Below, one piece after another: positions 11,444 through 23,815 of a DNA stretch of 64,000 nt. Numbering within the stretch: position 1 is the stretch's first letter; each line of letters starts with the position of its first letter. Origin of the DNA: Albifimbria verrucaria (taxonomy: Eukaryota > Ascomycota > Sordariomycetes > Hypocreales > Stachybotryaceae); contig JAHREC010000013.1 in assembly GCA_020081605.1 (NCBI GenBank), forward strand, positions 4,588,001 to 4,652,000. Direction: 5' to 3'. A program made the translations under genes and the position numbers. The notes beneath the pieces are model-generated. The model was not told the origin of the DNA. It saw only the letters and a list, made by a program, of their open reading frames with translations, and searched no databases.

Positions 11444-13486
11444 GGTTGCGAATGTGGTGGGTTTTCGTGGAGATAGAAGATGCGAGAGAAGAAGAAGAAA
11501 GTGAAGAAGAGTAGCGCAGTGGGACGAGCGAGGAGATGGACGTTCAAGCGCGTGCAGTGTGCAGCGGTGTCGAGGTCAAGGTCGAGGTCGAGGGGAAGGT
11601 AAATGTCTGGAGAGAGCTTCCATTATCAGCCAAATCCAGGGCAGCGGCCCGCCTCCCTTTAGCGGATCCTTGAGGGGTGAGCTGAAGCGAAGCGTGGGCA
11701 AAGGGGAGGGAGGGGAGGAGGGGCGTGTGTGGTCAAGGGGCCGGTCGGTCAGTCAACAAAGTAGAAATTCGACCAGAAACCACGAGACAGGGCGTTGCGT
11801 CGCCCAAGACACTTCTATTTCACAACGACATGCTAGCTCCAGCTCCTACCGCTGCCGTGGCTGGTGGTTTTGGTGGTTTGGTGGTGGTGGTGACGACGGC
11901 TCCTCCGTGTAAGTGGGTGACATGTGCTCCTCGTGCGCCCAGCAGAATCATAATCACGACCGTCGTCATACATACAACCACCGACCAGGAGGGAAAAAAC
12001 CTTTACACAGACTTTCCCACTGTTCACGTCAGAGCCACGTATTTCCCTATAGCCACAGTGCATTTAGCATTGCAATTGGCATTCGACAGGGCGTCGACAA
12101 TGCTCCCTCCCCAATCTGTAACGCCCCGGCGATATCACGACGGAGGCTTCTTCATGCGATGCGACGCCATGCCGGTCGGCGATCAAGCTTGCTGCTGCTG
12201 CTCACCAGAGACGAATTGCCGCGAGTCCCCACCTGGTCCAAGCTCCCCAAGTTTCTTTCCGGCTCTTTGATGAGATGGGACCCAGTCCAACGGGAAATAG
12301 GGGCCCCATTTGCGCCCCGTCTTCATCATTCCCTCCCCTAGAACGTCGTGGTCCCCAGTCACCGCCAGGGTCTGTTCTCCTCCCACCCCAAAGGCCCCAA
12401 AGGTCCCAAAGGCCCCCAAAGGGTGCTGTCATTTCTTTGTCCTTGTCCTTGTCCTCCTTACGGGGCGTCTTGAGGAATTGGCTGAACCACCCGTCTTCGT
12501 CAACAAAGCATGCGTGGTATGTTTCCAAGACACGCACCCCGTGACTCTCGGACAATGTGAGGCCGTCAGCTCTGCGCGCGACGGCACGGGGAGGTGTGGC
12601 CATTGCCCGTCACATGCTGCTCCTGTTGCCCCGGGTTCTCGATATATTGCATGTCTTTGAGGTGGAATTTCTGCAAATGCGGGCGACATCAAGCTTTGAT
12701 TAACACTACTTGGAGCTGGCGCCGGGACGTCGGCGGTGGAAACGCAAGCGCCGCCTTTTTCCCTTTCTTTTTCCTTGCGTGCGTTCCAACTCAAGAACAG
12801 AGGGTGATCATTTCTGGGAAACAAACATAGTCCCTTGCAATGCCTACGATGGAGGCTGCCCTGGACGTTCATGGCATTACTGCGAAAGCCTCCATGCTGG
12901 CATGGGGCATGGGCCTAGCAAGGCACGCATTAGATCATTCACCGTGGTCAGGCACCCTCCCAAAGTCACTATACCTTAAAGCGGAGCTATTCTGCACGCT
13001 AACCAGGCGACCCACGACGGCTAAGATAAAGTACATGTACCTCTCTAATGAATAGCCCACCCTCTAGAAACCACACACCCAGCTGATCCTCATAATTCTG
13101 CCTCCTCCCTCCCTCTCTCCCTCCTACATCTGGACTTTGCTCCCTGACCTCACCTGGCCGCCAGCATCAATGCAGAAACACCAAGGATCACGCCAGGCTA
13201 AACCAATGGAATTTTCTCATTTCCGTCACGGATCTATCAGCCATAACTCCACACAGGCATCTATAAGTCGACCTCGCCTCTAGCTTCCATTTCTACCCCA
13301 GACCTGCGACTAGGGTATAAGTCCGTCGAAAAATGGATTAACAATTTCATACATATCACGCCTGACACAGCCCAGAACCCCATATAGGCCATGTCAGGCG
13401 GCTCAAGTCTCTCCTTCTGAAGAACCAGCTCGTCTCGCGTCGGCCTACGCCGCCCGTATAGACCTGGCTTCGCCTCTCAGCTGTGC
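11444..13486. other. 2-kb intergenic region, no gene seen
   Basis: Promoter side of the coiled-coil gene and 3' side of the glycosyltransferase gene. It contains a purine-rich GGAGA/GGTGAGG stretch (11350-11720), a GGT-type run near 11860-11900 and an AAGGCCCC-like short repeat near 12385-12420. Frames that are open here are compositional and do not resemble proteins. Confidence 0.45.
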
Positions 13487-15002
13487 TCAGCCCTCGACCT
13501 CAGCAGGCCCGATGACGGGCCAGGTCACATCGCCGCAGTCATCATGTTGCCTCACCCAAGCGCGCACCCTCTCCACGTTCCAGCCGCTGGTGCTTCGCTC
13601 GTCCTGGTTCTCTGACGGCTTCGTGGGGTGGCCGTGCTTAATCGACTGCGCCGTTTTACAGATGCCGTTGCGGAACTGCCACTGCATGCAGTCGACGGCG
13701 TATCGGCATGCCATCCGGCAGTCCTCAATGCTCAAGTGCGCCTTCTCCTCCAGAGCTGACAGGTTTTCCGTCTTTGCCCTCTCAATCTCGTCCTCGTTGT
13801 GCTTCCCCGGAGTCGTGTCCATGTACCATGTATCCTCACTCAGATTGTCCCAGTCTTGCTGATGATCCTTGATATGCGACTCCACGAACCGGTGGTATAC
13901 GTCTTTTACTCGCATAGGTCCTCCGAAACTTCGCTCGCGCTCAAACTCGTAAAACATGGAGATTTCCTCGCTTCCAAGGTGGTGCATTGTAGCAAGTGGC
14001 TGGCACCACTGCTCATCCCCGTACCATATAGTAGTCGGCTTCTCGCCGTTGATGGTTGGCCACTTTAAGGTCAGATGTCAGCTGTTGTATATCCAAAGGC
14101 TAGAATAGTAAAGTTCTCAACTGCAGGACGGACTCACCGTATGATTCACTACAGTACCCGTCTCAGTGCTCAGAGCCAGCCCAAATATAAAGTCACCGCA
14201 ACATTCTTTTGAAGTTCTCTCGTCATATCGGTTTGCCACACCTTCTTTGCCCTCGAATAAATCCTGCATCACCGTTCTTGAAACAATGTAACCACTGCCA
14301 CCATGACCAAAGGGACATCCCCTACGTAGGTTTTGCTTCCTAAGTAGTGTCGGTCTGAAGGGTCGAGCTGCTCCAACCATTTCATGACCGTTGGCCATAT
14401 GACGTACGTATCAGCGTCCACAAACATATACCAATCATAGTTTGGCCTCATCTTGTAAGTCTTCTCGGCCATGTGGGTGTTTTTGTACTTATCCAAATCC
14501 CAACCTTCAGATGCCGTATCAAAAGGTTTGTTACACGCATCGCTGTCTATCGGACAATTTTGTTGCCGGAAGTACAGTTCGAAGTCTTTGTTTCCCAGCT
14601 TCACCTCTTCGAGGACTGTGTCAAGACTATCATGAATGTGAATATCCGCAATATCCTGTTCCATATCACTAAAGACGAGATATTCATGCAGACATCTCAA
14701 GTTCGTCAACACCTGCGTTGGGATTCTGGCAAAGGACTCTGACGCTCCAGTCTTCATAATCAGAAGCACGTTGGACGTGTCTGGAAAGCCTGTACACGAT
14801 CCATCTAGCTTTTGATTCTTGTTTTCCGGAAATTGAAACGATGGAAGTTTTCTCTCAGACGAGTGAGACTATAACAAGCACCATCGTCGGGGCATAGCTC
14901 CGTGAGCCTCCTCGAAGCAATGAGCAAGGCACCAATGAATGCTCCAAAGAGCAAGACTGTTATGGTTGACCGCCTGCTAAGTTTCACTCCTTGGACAAGC
15001 AT
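13487..15002 (-). CDS. type II membrane glycosyltransferase, GT31-like
   Basis: The start at 15002 gives MLVQGVKLSRRSTITVLLF, a short cytosolic tail followed by one membrane span (about residues 13-30), the usual Golgi type II layout. The catalytic part shows YDWYMFVDADTYVIWP, with the DxD metal/nucleotide-sugar motif (DAD), then LGSKTYVGDVPFGHGGSGYIVSR, a hallmark of GT31 beta-1,3-galactosyltransferase-like fungal proteins. One intron lies at 14137-14063 (GGTGAG donor). After the catalytic domain, a Cys-rich stretch (SIEDCRMACRYAVDCMQW) looks like a PAN/apple-type module. Two one-base frame breaks occur, near 14830 and in a C run near 14305. Likely role: adding hexose to secreted or cell-surface glycoproteins in the Golgi; donor and acceptor cannot be named. 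Confidence 0.8.
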
Positions 15003-16696
15003 TTTAGCCTCCTGTGCGTAGCAGTGCTGTATTATATCGCTCCAGTCTAATCTTTCCTCTAGTACATGTTTGATTCAGCCATATATTGTCACTGGCAGAA
15101 GTATGGTTCGACATGGGCAATCTGATCGCCGGAGCTGTTGAAAAATGAAACGGCGAGCGTAGAGACACACTGTATTGCTGTAACGACTGGGTATGTAGCT
15201 TGAAAAATAATAACAGCGATGGCCAGCCTGCCACCGAAAGCCTAAAAGCTCACAGGAGGTGTGTCGTTCTTTCAGAGCCTCAAGCTATATTGGACATGCT
15301 AAGAGAAAGAGATATCTAGCTTGAAAGCCCCAGACGGCTACTGGGGCCTATTTACATTTAATCGTCATAAGAAGAACCCAGCAACGGCTGATTCGGTAGA
15401 CATGGAGCAACATGATAACCGGGACCCGGCCTCGGTTATGGCTCTCTTGGTCAACACCTCTCGAGAGCTACCAGGTCTTGCTTAACCACGATAAGGTGAA
15501 TGTAACGGAAAGCACGCATTTAACAGCTTATTCGGGAGTGTTACGCGAATGCAGGCTGGTGAACAAGCATGGGGTATACAGGTACGGTCGTTTGTAGCAA
15601 TGGCGGAGGTAGTTTCACCATTTACCCAGTTTGTTCTCTGAGAAGGCCTGCAACTCGTTTATTCAACCTTGAAGGGAGCAAACTGCTCTTTCCGGGGTCA
15701 TACTTCCAGGCACGTTGACTTGTAAGTGGTTGTGAGTGAACGTGTCACGTATGCAGCCTCAAATCCAGGCCTTTGTAGACCGAGGTCCCTGGAAGCGTTA
15801 CCTTCCGGATTTTCGTTTCTAGACATACCTAACTGAGTTATGAGGGCAGTTTATCCGTGTAGGTGGCGTTTGCTCCTCTCAATTGCTGCATCTTGCGATA
15901 TCGTATTACCCCACCAGCGGAGTCTCATGTTCCGTCGGGTGAGATAACGCTCTTGTGGCGTCGAAATGCGCAGGTCAACGTTGCAGATGCCTAAGAATTT
16001 GAGATCATGGCGTGATAAAGAATAAAAATGTAGAGATCGTGCGCAGGCGACCAAGCAAGGGAAACCATTTCGTGTGGTGGTCAGACGGTAAGGACAAACT
16101 TCTCAAAACTCCACCTGTTGCTGCATCACAAGGCTGCCAGGTTGATGGCTGCATCAAGGAGGCCCGAGCTCTGTATCTCTCTTCTGGTTCATATATTAGT
16201 TGCCAATTGACAAATGCTTGTTTCTGAAACTTAGTGACTTAGTTGATGGTGCATGTATGCAGCCCGAGCCCACAGTTCAAGAGGGTACTGCTCATGGTGC
16301 ATGAACCAAACTAGACGCGCTGTCGATCACCAATATATATTCAAGATGAAAGTTTTACCCTTGTTTCATTAAATGGCAGATGGTTGTGATAGTGTGGTGC
16401 GATTGCAATTAGACAATCAAGTGACGGATGCTATGACAAGCATCAGTTGTGTAACAGACAAACACCCAGAGACAGTCATGGAAACTTTCAGTGACAGCAG
16501 TTGCCACAGTATTAGCAGTCTCACTCACGGATGTGCGATGATTGTATGCCTACCTATTCTGCCTTATTTGTCAGTGAGATAGAGCAATCGACTGCTCTCA
16601 TATGCTTCTCAATGAGAAGACCTCCTTACAATACCACCCCGTATTTGTCATCTCGAACAAAAACGACACAGAATATTCGACATAATCTCAGCCTTG
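15003..16696. other. 1.7-kb intergenic region, no gene seen
   Basis: Both flanking genes point away from this region, so it is a divergent upstream region. It is moderately AT-rich. Short open frames at 15412-15597 and 16373-16582 have no recognisable motif and no good intron-exon continuation. Confidence 0.4.
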
Positions 16697-17047
16697 ATGC
16701 AGCATCAGCCTAGTCCCACATCTAGTCCCGGATCCAGCGTATCCGGGATTAAGTCCCGTGTTCCCTTACTGGGTCTTCTGCTCGGCGGCTTGTTAGCTGT
16801 GGCGGTGTTCAGCGTTACGTTTCCTTCATCTTCAAGAGATGCACAGGGTTATACCCTTGGCAGCTACGGCGGGCCTCTAGATGAAGGGTTTGAACCCCGT
16901 TTCTACAAAAATGAACCTCGGCAGGGCAATGTGGATGTGTTAGGAGATGTCCACCGCATTGGTAGTGGCAAATGGGCACAGGGAAGCATGAAATTGAAGT
17001 CAGCATGGCTGTCTCTGAGAAGACAACCCTTTGATTACCACCTATAA
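16697..17047 (+). CDS. short membrane-anchored hypothetical protein (possibly a gene fragment)
   Basis: Starting at 16697 the frame reads MQHQPSPTSSPGSSVSG, then a clear hydrophobic segment VPLLGLLLGGLLAVAVFSV (about residues 23-43) and a soluble part of about 70 residues. This is the layout of a type II membrane protein whose lumenal domain is missing or continues after a frame break. Another frame stays open from about 16975 to 17205 apart from one TGA, so the gene may be longer and hit by one or two indels. I do not recognise the family. Confidence 0.4.
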   Translation: MQHQPSPTSSPGSSVSGIKSRVPLLGLLLGGLLAVAVFSVTFPSSSRDAQGYTLGSYGGPLDEGFEPRFYKNEPRQGNVDVLGDVHRIGSGKWAQGSMKLKSAWLSLRRQPFDYHL

Positions 17048-17209
17048 CGCCAAATGCACAACCTCCCAAGTACAGACCCTTAATTATCAATTCTCTGGCT
17101 TATGGCCATTTCATATTAGCTGGGCGTTGCTCGTTTTCCATCGTAATCCAAGGCCGTAAAATTCTTAATCTGGATCCTCAAGCAGATGATCCATGGGCAG
17201 ACTAAATCA

Positions 17210-18884
17210 CTAGACTACCACAACTGAAGGAGCATGGGTTGATTGTAACTCTGCTCGCTTTTCTGGGTTCTTTGTAGGATCGTTCTCATCGTCGCCATCT
17301 GCTCCTGGGTTTGCCATCTGCAGCACGGTCAGAACATGGACTGTGCGGAATTTGTGTCTAAGAGTCTTACCTCGTATTCCAAGGTCTTAATGCATCTGTA
17401 GAAAAGCACAGCGATGAGAGCACCGGTGCAAGGTCCAATCCCTGTGGGAGACATATCAGCGTGTGTTCAGACTGAAAAATGCAGTACCGTGTATGCATGT
17501 ACTTACAGTAAATCCAGTGTTCTTGGTCGAATTCGCCGGTGATTACACATGGCCCGAAACTACGAGCTGGGTTCAGCGAGCCGCCCGTAAATTGCACACC
17601 AACGAGCTCGGCAATGAACAGAGCCAGGCCAATGCCCACAGGGGCGATAAACGTAGCACGGTGCTTCTCTTTGGCCAGCATGAAGATAGTGAAAACCAAT
17701 TCAGCTGTAAGAAGGGCCTCGATGAAGAAGCCTTGCACCAGGGAGGCCCCGCCGCCAAGCGTCGTTCTCACGTTAAACGTCTCTGGGAAGAGATAGCGGA
17801 CGATGACGGAAGCAAACAGCGAGCCCATGATTTGGGCAATAACCAGGAATGCAGCGCGAACTGGTGGGATGGCTTTGACGAGGAGCATGCCAAGAGTGAC
17901 GGCTGGGTTGAACAGACCACCGCTGATTCGGAAGAAAATCCAAACGTTGACCATGAGCGAGAAACCGAAGCTGAGCGAGACATATATCAACACGGCAAGG
18001 TTGAAGCCCGTCTCACCACCCGTCGTTGTCTTGGCCTTGTCCGCAGAAGATCGGATGTTGGCAACTTCTGTACCTGCAAAGGCGAAGAACAGAAACATCG
18101 TAGTACCAATGAGCTCACCTAGCCAGGCGACGAAGTGGTTCTTCATGTCTGAGTTCATCCAATGCGTCCAAGGGATACGCATCACCTCCGCCTTCTCCTC
18201 AGGCGTCAACGCGCCCCATTCGACGCGGCGGCCACTCTCGGTGAATGTACGCGAAGAGAAGTCTCTACGAAGAGGAGCGGTGGGGTATAGCCCCTTTCCT
18301 CGTCTGTAGTCCGACGCTTTCTCGATAGCAATGCGTCGACGGAACCTTTGGATGCAAGGTGTCCTTCCTCATGTACCGGTGACTTGACTGGCTCGTCGTA
18401 GTCCTCATCGCTATAGTTGAAGCCAGGTGGATAGTGGTTGAGCAGAGCAGGTGGTGGACGAGACCAAGGTCCATGGCGGGAGCCGTTGCGTCTAAGTCGA
18501 GCATCCTCTCGCCAAAAGCGGTCGTAATCTCTTGGGTTTTCCCAGGGCAGCGGCGTCCAGCGGTCATCCTCCCAGTCTTCACGAGGTCGGTTCCGCGTTG
18601 CTCTTCTGGGGTCCTGTGCGAGTAATTGAGCTCAGACTCGTTTGGGTTGCCTTCCTTGGGGGTTGAGTAAGCCCAATCCTGACTTCGGGCTGGGACATGG
18701 ACCGAGGTCTTCCTGCCTCGCTCATTATCTGCTGGGTCTCGTTTGACGACGAGGAGTTCTTGGCGGCATGCCCAGAGGCTTCTGGGGCCTGGTCGTGTAT
18801 CGTAGGGCTCGATGGGATGTTAGGCAGATCGTCAGGGTCTGCAGCCCGTGTTGCAGGGTGAGCATCAGGAACTTGTGAGGCCAT
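17210..18884 (-). CDS. aquaporin (MIP family) with long hydrophilic N-terminal tail
   Basis: The channel core is read from about 18200 to 17507 and shows six hydrophobic segments with both pore loops: GGLFNPAVTLGM (first NPA) and GGSLNPARSFGPCVI (second NPA). NPARSFGP is typical of orthodox water channels rather than glycerol facilitators. Two introns near the 3' end (17506-17442 and 17370-17318) add WIGPCTGALIAVLFYR and a short charged C-terminus ending at 17210. Upstream, the start at 18884 (MASQVPDAHPATRA) gives an N-terminal tail of about 230 residues, rich in Ser, Pro, Asp and Arg (EDWEDDRWTPLPWENPRDY). At least three one-base frame breaks (near 18615, 18590 and 18275) interrupt the tail. 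Such tails are seen in fungal plasma-membrane aquaporins and usually regulate gating or trafficking. Confidence 0.85.
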
Positions 18885-20397
18885 GATGGGTCTGTTTGAG
18901 AAATCGCCACAGTTGCACGGAGGCAAGTTTGAGGAGAGTACGAGGCGTCGAGGGCTTCTGATTTATGTTCCCTACCGGCCATGCTTCATCTTTACACTAC
19001 ACTCACCGCCGGCACAGCGGACGCATAAAGTGGTTCTCATCGATAATACCGTCGGCTGCGTCAGCGGCTGGTCCGTGTCTCGGCTTGGGCGGACTCTAAC
19101 ACGGATGCCATCATCAGGGTCTGATAGGCGAACCCTTAACAAGTCAAGACTAGCATCTCGGATCAAAGTGGGTTCGGACTCGGCAGGCAGTGCAAGAGAA
19201 GGGAATATCCATGGTCGAGTCCCCTTTCCGTGCCCCGGTCAATTTCCGCCAACTCATGCGCATTAACACGAAGCAGGGCCGTGAACCCGTGGAGACATCG
19301 CGATCTCGAAGGAGTGGACTACAAAGGTCGATCTGGAGAAGCTGGATGCTACTAGTAGGGATGTTGGGTTGAATCACGGACGGCTGAAGACTGCCGTTGG
19401 GAGTCTAGACAGGTCTTTTCCTGCCTTATTTTCAGACAGGTCAGCTCGGAAGTGAAAGCGGACGCAGAGTAACCTGCACATGTCCATCACGGGGATGAAG
19501 GTGCCTTTCTTCCCAGTCAGCCGGCAACAGCCCTCCACCACGAGTCGGTGAATCTGTTTCACGAGTAGTGCCCACCACCACCACCACCAACACCAGGACC
19601 AACACCAACACCAATTCTCCTATGACGTAGAGATGGTCCGTGAGGCATGTCAATCTGAGCAAGCATAGCCCTGAAAGCTTAATGAAACGCACGGCTCAAA
19701 AACCTGGTTCTTCCAATTGCCCTTGTCGCATCTTTAATGCCGACGATGGAGACCGGATCCGACCAGACCCTAGAGTCCGGACGAACCGTCTACTTGCTCA
19801 GGGGAACGGTGGCAGTGACACGCCATTCATGCACGATGCACGAGGCCCATTGTATCGAAGCGCGGGTCAACTTTCGAGAAGCTTGTCTGACTCAGAAAGG
19901 CATGGAGGCGAGGATCGTCGTGTGTTCTGCAACGATTCGCCCATGCTGTTTCAGTTGGGGACGGGACGGTGACTTCAGCTGACGTCTGCATGAGGGCCCC
20001 TAGATCTCGTTTTGTGTGCTGAACGCGAAAGGCCGAGCGATTGGCTGTTTGAGGCCAAAGGTTCCGAAGACGGCTGTGGACGCCGTTGCTCGTTGGCGTG
20101 AGGAATGATGACCAGTGCTGGACAAAGGTGCTTGCTAGCGGTGCTGCCAATCTGGCATCGGAGATGCGATCGAGATTAATTAATTACCCTGCACCCATCA
20201 TCCAAGATTTTGCTTAGATAATCATTTCTGTAACTCACATCAGGGCGCTAACAAACCCACCAGCTGACATGAAACAAGACCCTTGAGATCACGTGAGAGC
20301 GCGTTGGACTCAACTTTCTATTGTCGTGGCTCAGTGACGGGAACAACGACTGCCTATGCCCTTGTATCGAGCGTCTGCGAGTCGTTCATGACAAAGC
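18885..20397. promoter_or_regulatory. divergent upstream region, aquaporin and APC10
   Basis: A 1.5-kb head-to-head intergenic stretch. A (CCA)n/(ACC)n-like simple repeat lies at 19571-19613. No protein-like frame. It should hold both promoters and leaders. Confidence 0.4.
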
Positions 20398-22367
20398 ATG
20401 GACATTGCCCGCGGCTCCAGAAGAGCTCGTCATGTAGCCGCCAATGCTGCCCAGGCCGAGGATCAGGCACCGCCGGCTCGGGCACAGCGGCAGCAACAAC
20501 AACAACAGCAGCAGCAGCATCTGACACCTGATGCTCATAGGACACCAGACCAGGTTAACGATGGCCGCGAAGCTGCCCCTCCACCCAATCCCTTTCGACT
20601 GCACCGTGGTAAGTGAATCATTGGCATAATGTTTATTTATTCTCTCTCGGTCTGTTCTACGACTTGTTCCATTTTATGCCCGGCATGGAAAAATATCCTA
20701 CTGGCACAAAATTTTGTTCATGCAGTGCAACTTACACGCTTCACCCCTGCGCTCACCTTCGTGGTGCTACCTCACATCATGATTCACCTACCTCTTCACA
20801 TGTTTGCGTTCCATCTTTGTGGTTTTTTTCCTCTCTCATTTGTTGTCCGAGAATGGCCTCGCAAATCTGCTCCTGTCCCTAAAGGTTGAGTCTAATCTGA
20901 CCTTGATGTCTTCATCCCCAAAACCCAATTCACTCGTTTCAGCTCATATATTGCTCTTATGTTTGGCTCAGTAGTCTCACCTCTTCCATATCCCCTTCAT
21001 TTCTAATTTTGAGGACTCTTTGATTCAATACACACATACAATGCCGGCACTCACTTCACTTGATCTTCACGATCGTGCAAATCGGCGAGTGCCTCTGAAA
21101 GAGTTGCCGATTGCCCCGGAGGAGCACTTCTCTATGACCGACCGCAAATCTTTCCGCCGATTCCTTCTACCGACAAGGAAAACCTGCTTGCTGTTGTGCA
21201 GGCTCTTCGTCGTCGTGATAGGGTCTTGGAACAACAATCCAAGCGGATTGTTCGCATCCTACAAGAGATCAGAGAACTGCGTCGGCGGCTGCGGCAACTT
21301 TCTCGTTAAACAGTCGTTGCATCTGGCATGAAAGCTGACGCTAACATGATTCCAGCCACACGTCGTACCAGTACACCTCGTCTAAGTCTTGCACTCGATT
21401 CGGATGAGTCCAGCTCCGAGCCAGACCTGAGTGTGCTTGGCATGGCTCGTCCTGGTCCACAGCGAATGGCCGCGTTGTCCTACGATTATGGACAAGGACG
21501 GGAGGAAGAAGAGGAGGAGGAGGAAGAGGATGAAGACATTGACGAAGCCATGTACCAAGGTCACTCTGAGCCTGAGGATATTGGCATCGGAGAGCAAGTA
21601 GAGGAAGAGGAGGAGCAAGAAGAAGCTGCGCCCATGATCGACCCCGCCACTGCTGGGCTCAAGGAGATTTCCAACCTTGGCAGGTTCACTGTGAGCAGCC
21701 ACAAGCCGGGGAATGGCATTGAGGAGTTACGGAATGATGATCTCAAGTCTTACTGGCAGTTGGTGCCCCTTCCTTGTATCACGTGTGGCCATGCAAACAG
21801 ACTAACTTGATTCTTAGATCTGATGGGCCACAGCCACATAAGCTTACCATCTACTTTGTGAAACGAGTTGGTATCCGGGACATACGCTTTTACGTTGATT
21901 ATACAGAAGATGAGTCCTATACGCCTACTAAAATCGTATTTCGGTCAGGCACAAGTGAGAACAACCTGATCGAATTCGCGACAATGAATCTTGAGAGCCC
22001 TGTTGGGTGGCAACAAGTGCCCATTGCAGGTGCAGGCGGTGATCCAGATGGAAACACGCTCGTCTCGTACGTTTTGCAAATGCAAATACTGGAGAACCAC
22101 CAAAATGGAAAGGATACCCATTTGCGAGGTATCAAGATCTATGCGTTTGATGCAGATGCAGCCCAAGGTGCCAGCCAGCAGACCGAGCCGATGGATGATA
22201 TGTCCGATTTATCTGGTGGAACCGCTGTTAGAGGTGGACCTAAAGAAGGTGCTGATGGTGGACAACGACTGAGCAGTCTGGCGCGTGTTCTAGCAGCCAC
22301 ACGATTGGAATCGGGCGAGGGCGGGCTCAGCATTCCAGATTTTATGCGGGAGCCAGAACTCAGATAA
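20398..22367 (+). CDS. APC10: anaphase-promoting complex subunit 10 (DOC domain) with N-terminal extension
   Basis: The DOC domain is clear in the last two exons: EISNLGRFTVSSHKPGNGIE, LRNDDLKSYWQSDGPQPHKL, TIYFVKRVGIRDIRFYVDY, and the C-terminal Ile-Arg-like tail (residues PELR). It presents substrates with co-activators to the APC/C ubiquitin ligase in mitosis. Proposed exons: 20398-20608, 21122-21304, 21356-21758 and 21818-22367; phases agree and give 448 residues with no frame correction. The first two exons add a Gln-rich segment (CAG/CAA run near 20491-20518), a strong basic coiled coil (VQALRRRDRVLEQQSKRIV) and exon 3 begins with an acidic Glu run (near 21500-21540). The donor at 21305 (GTTAAA) and acceptor at 21121 (GAG) are weak, so the N-terminal exons are less sure than the DOC part. 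Confidence 0.85.
20485..20522 (+). repeat. CAA/CAG triplet tract (poly-Gln) in APC10 exon 1
   Basis: A run of CAA and CAG codons gives nine Gln in a row in the proposed first exon. Mixed codons make slippage less likely than a pure CAG run. Confidence 0.7.
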
Positions 22368-23815
22368 AAGAGGGTGTGCTCCCATATACTAAATGTTGGA
22401 GGGACGTGACAAATTGTCATGTTGCTTCATGAAGCCCGTTTACTGAAGGGGCTTTTAACGTGTAACGGATTATGAGGTATGATAGCAAGTAGAGGTTAAC
22501 GGATAGACAACCGAGGGAAGGGTCTAAATGTTAAAAAGACACCTTGCAGATCTGTTGAAGAGGCAGTAATGGGTTTACAACCGTCACACCAGACGAGATC
22601 CTAAAGGTTCTGCACTAATATGACAAGTTTTCCGCATCGCAAATTCCTCCGTCTAGTGATTCATCTAATACAACTTCGATGATGCCGGGTTTTCACATAG
22701 AATTCAAAGCGAGTGGAGGAAAGAAACCCTCCAATTACCCGAGCACGATTCTCCTTGGAAGGGCATAATTCTCGGCTATACACAGTGGCAAGAAAGGCTG
22801 TGACAGAGAGACAAGGATCTACATGGTAGCCGTGTTGATGTGACCCCTATACCTTCATAGGAGCGAATAGAAGTGGAAAGAGGGTCGATCTCATGAACGA
22901 TCGAAGTCCTTGTAGATGGTGTGTGGGCCAACATCTCTTTTACACCAGGAAACTAGTGAGACCCAGGGCAAAGGCTTCCAATAGAAAGTCTCCCATTACT
23001 TATTTTGGCTCAAAGCTCTGTATGACTCAGAGTGCCCGACAGAACGGAATTCATGTTTCGTAAATGCTCACATCACATGGCTCAGATGACCTGTCCAAGA
23101 CACGCATATTCTATGACGTGCAGTCCTTGTTGACTCAGAGGCTTATACTTGAAGTATCTGTAAGAGGATGTGGAACACAATGATATGATGTTTTGGGATC
23201 GCCTGTTGTATCATGATGTAATATGCCTTGGCTTCTTTCTTTCTGTTTCTGATGAATAGGTATTCCGGACGTATCGAATATGGTACAACAGAGATGATGA
23301 CAATGGTGAACAATAAGTGAGAGTAAAGCTATTTGAAGAAGAAACGGATTGACGTTATTATATGTATGGTATCAATTCTACCAGTAGGTTCGCAAATCTC
23401 CATCCCTCGATTGAGCGAGCAACGCACCAGACTGACCTTTAACCACCTACTTCTACATCTTGCCTATCAGAGCAACAGGAACATGCTATATGATCAACTT
23501 ACCGCTGATAGGTTAGCAGCTGTGGGGTAAACTTCAGGTTCAGCCGTTTACCGAGTAACCCTTTGGTTATTCTGACGTCGCGGTTCGCATGGTGTAAGCA
23601 AATGCGCTGGAGCCTTACCGTAACGCCGGTGCGCATGCGGCCCCACTTCCCGGGCCAACGTCTCCACACATCCCAAGCTTTTCCGGGCGCACTCTATTGC
23701 TGGCCGTACGGCGTTGCTAAACTTGAGGAATAGTCAGCTCGTGTGACGATATTGTGGTTACCTTGGTTACCTTCATCTTAAAATACCCTCTCCTTTGCCG
23801 TTTTCATCACTATTA
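22368..23815. other. gene-free AT-leaning region
   Basis: I see no protein-like frame or RNA gene in these 1.4 kb. The AT content rises compared with the housekeeping regions. The start is the APC10 3' UTR. It marks the left edge of the accessory stretch that runs to about 34 kb. Confidence 0.45.

Noticed and set aside
11350..11720. Purine-rich frames near the coiled-coil gene start
   Set aside because: Open frames come from GGAGA/GGTGAGG composition and have no protein-like features.
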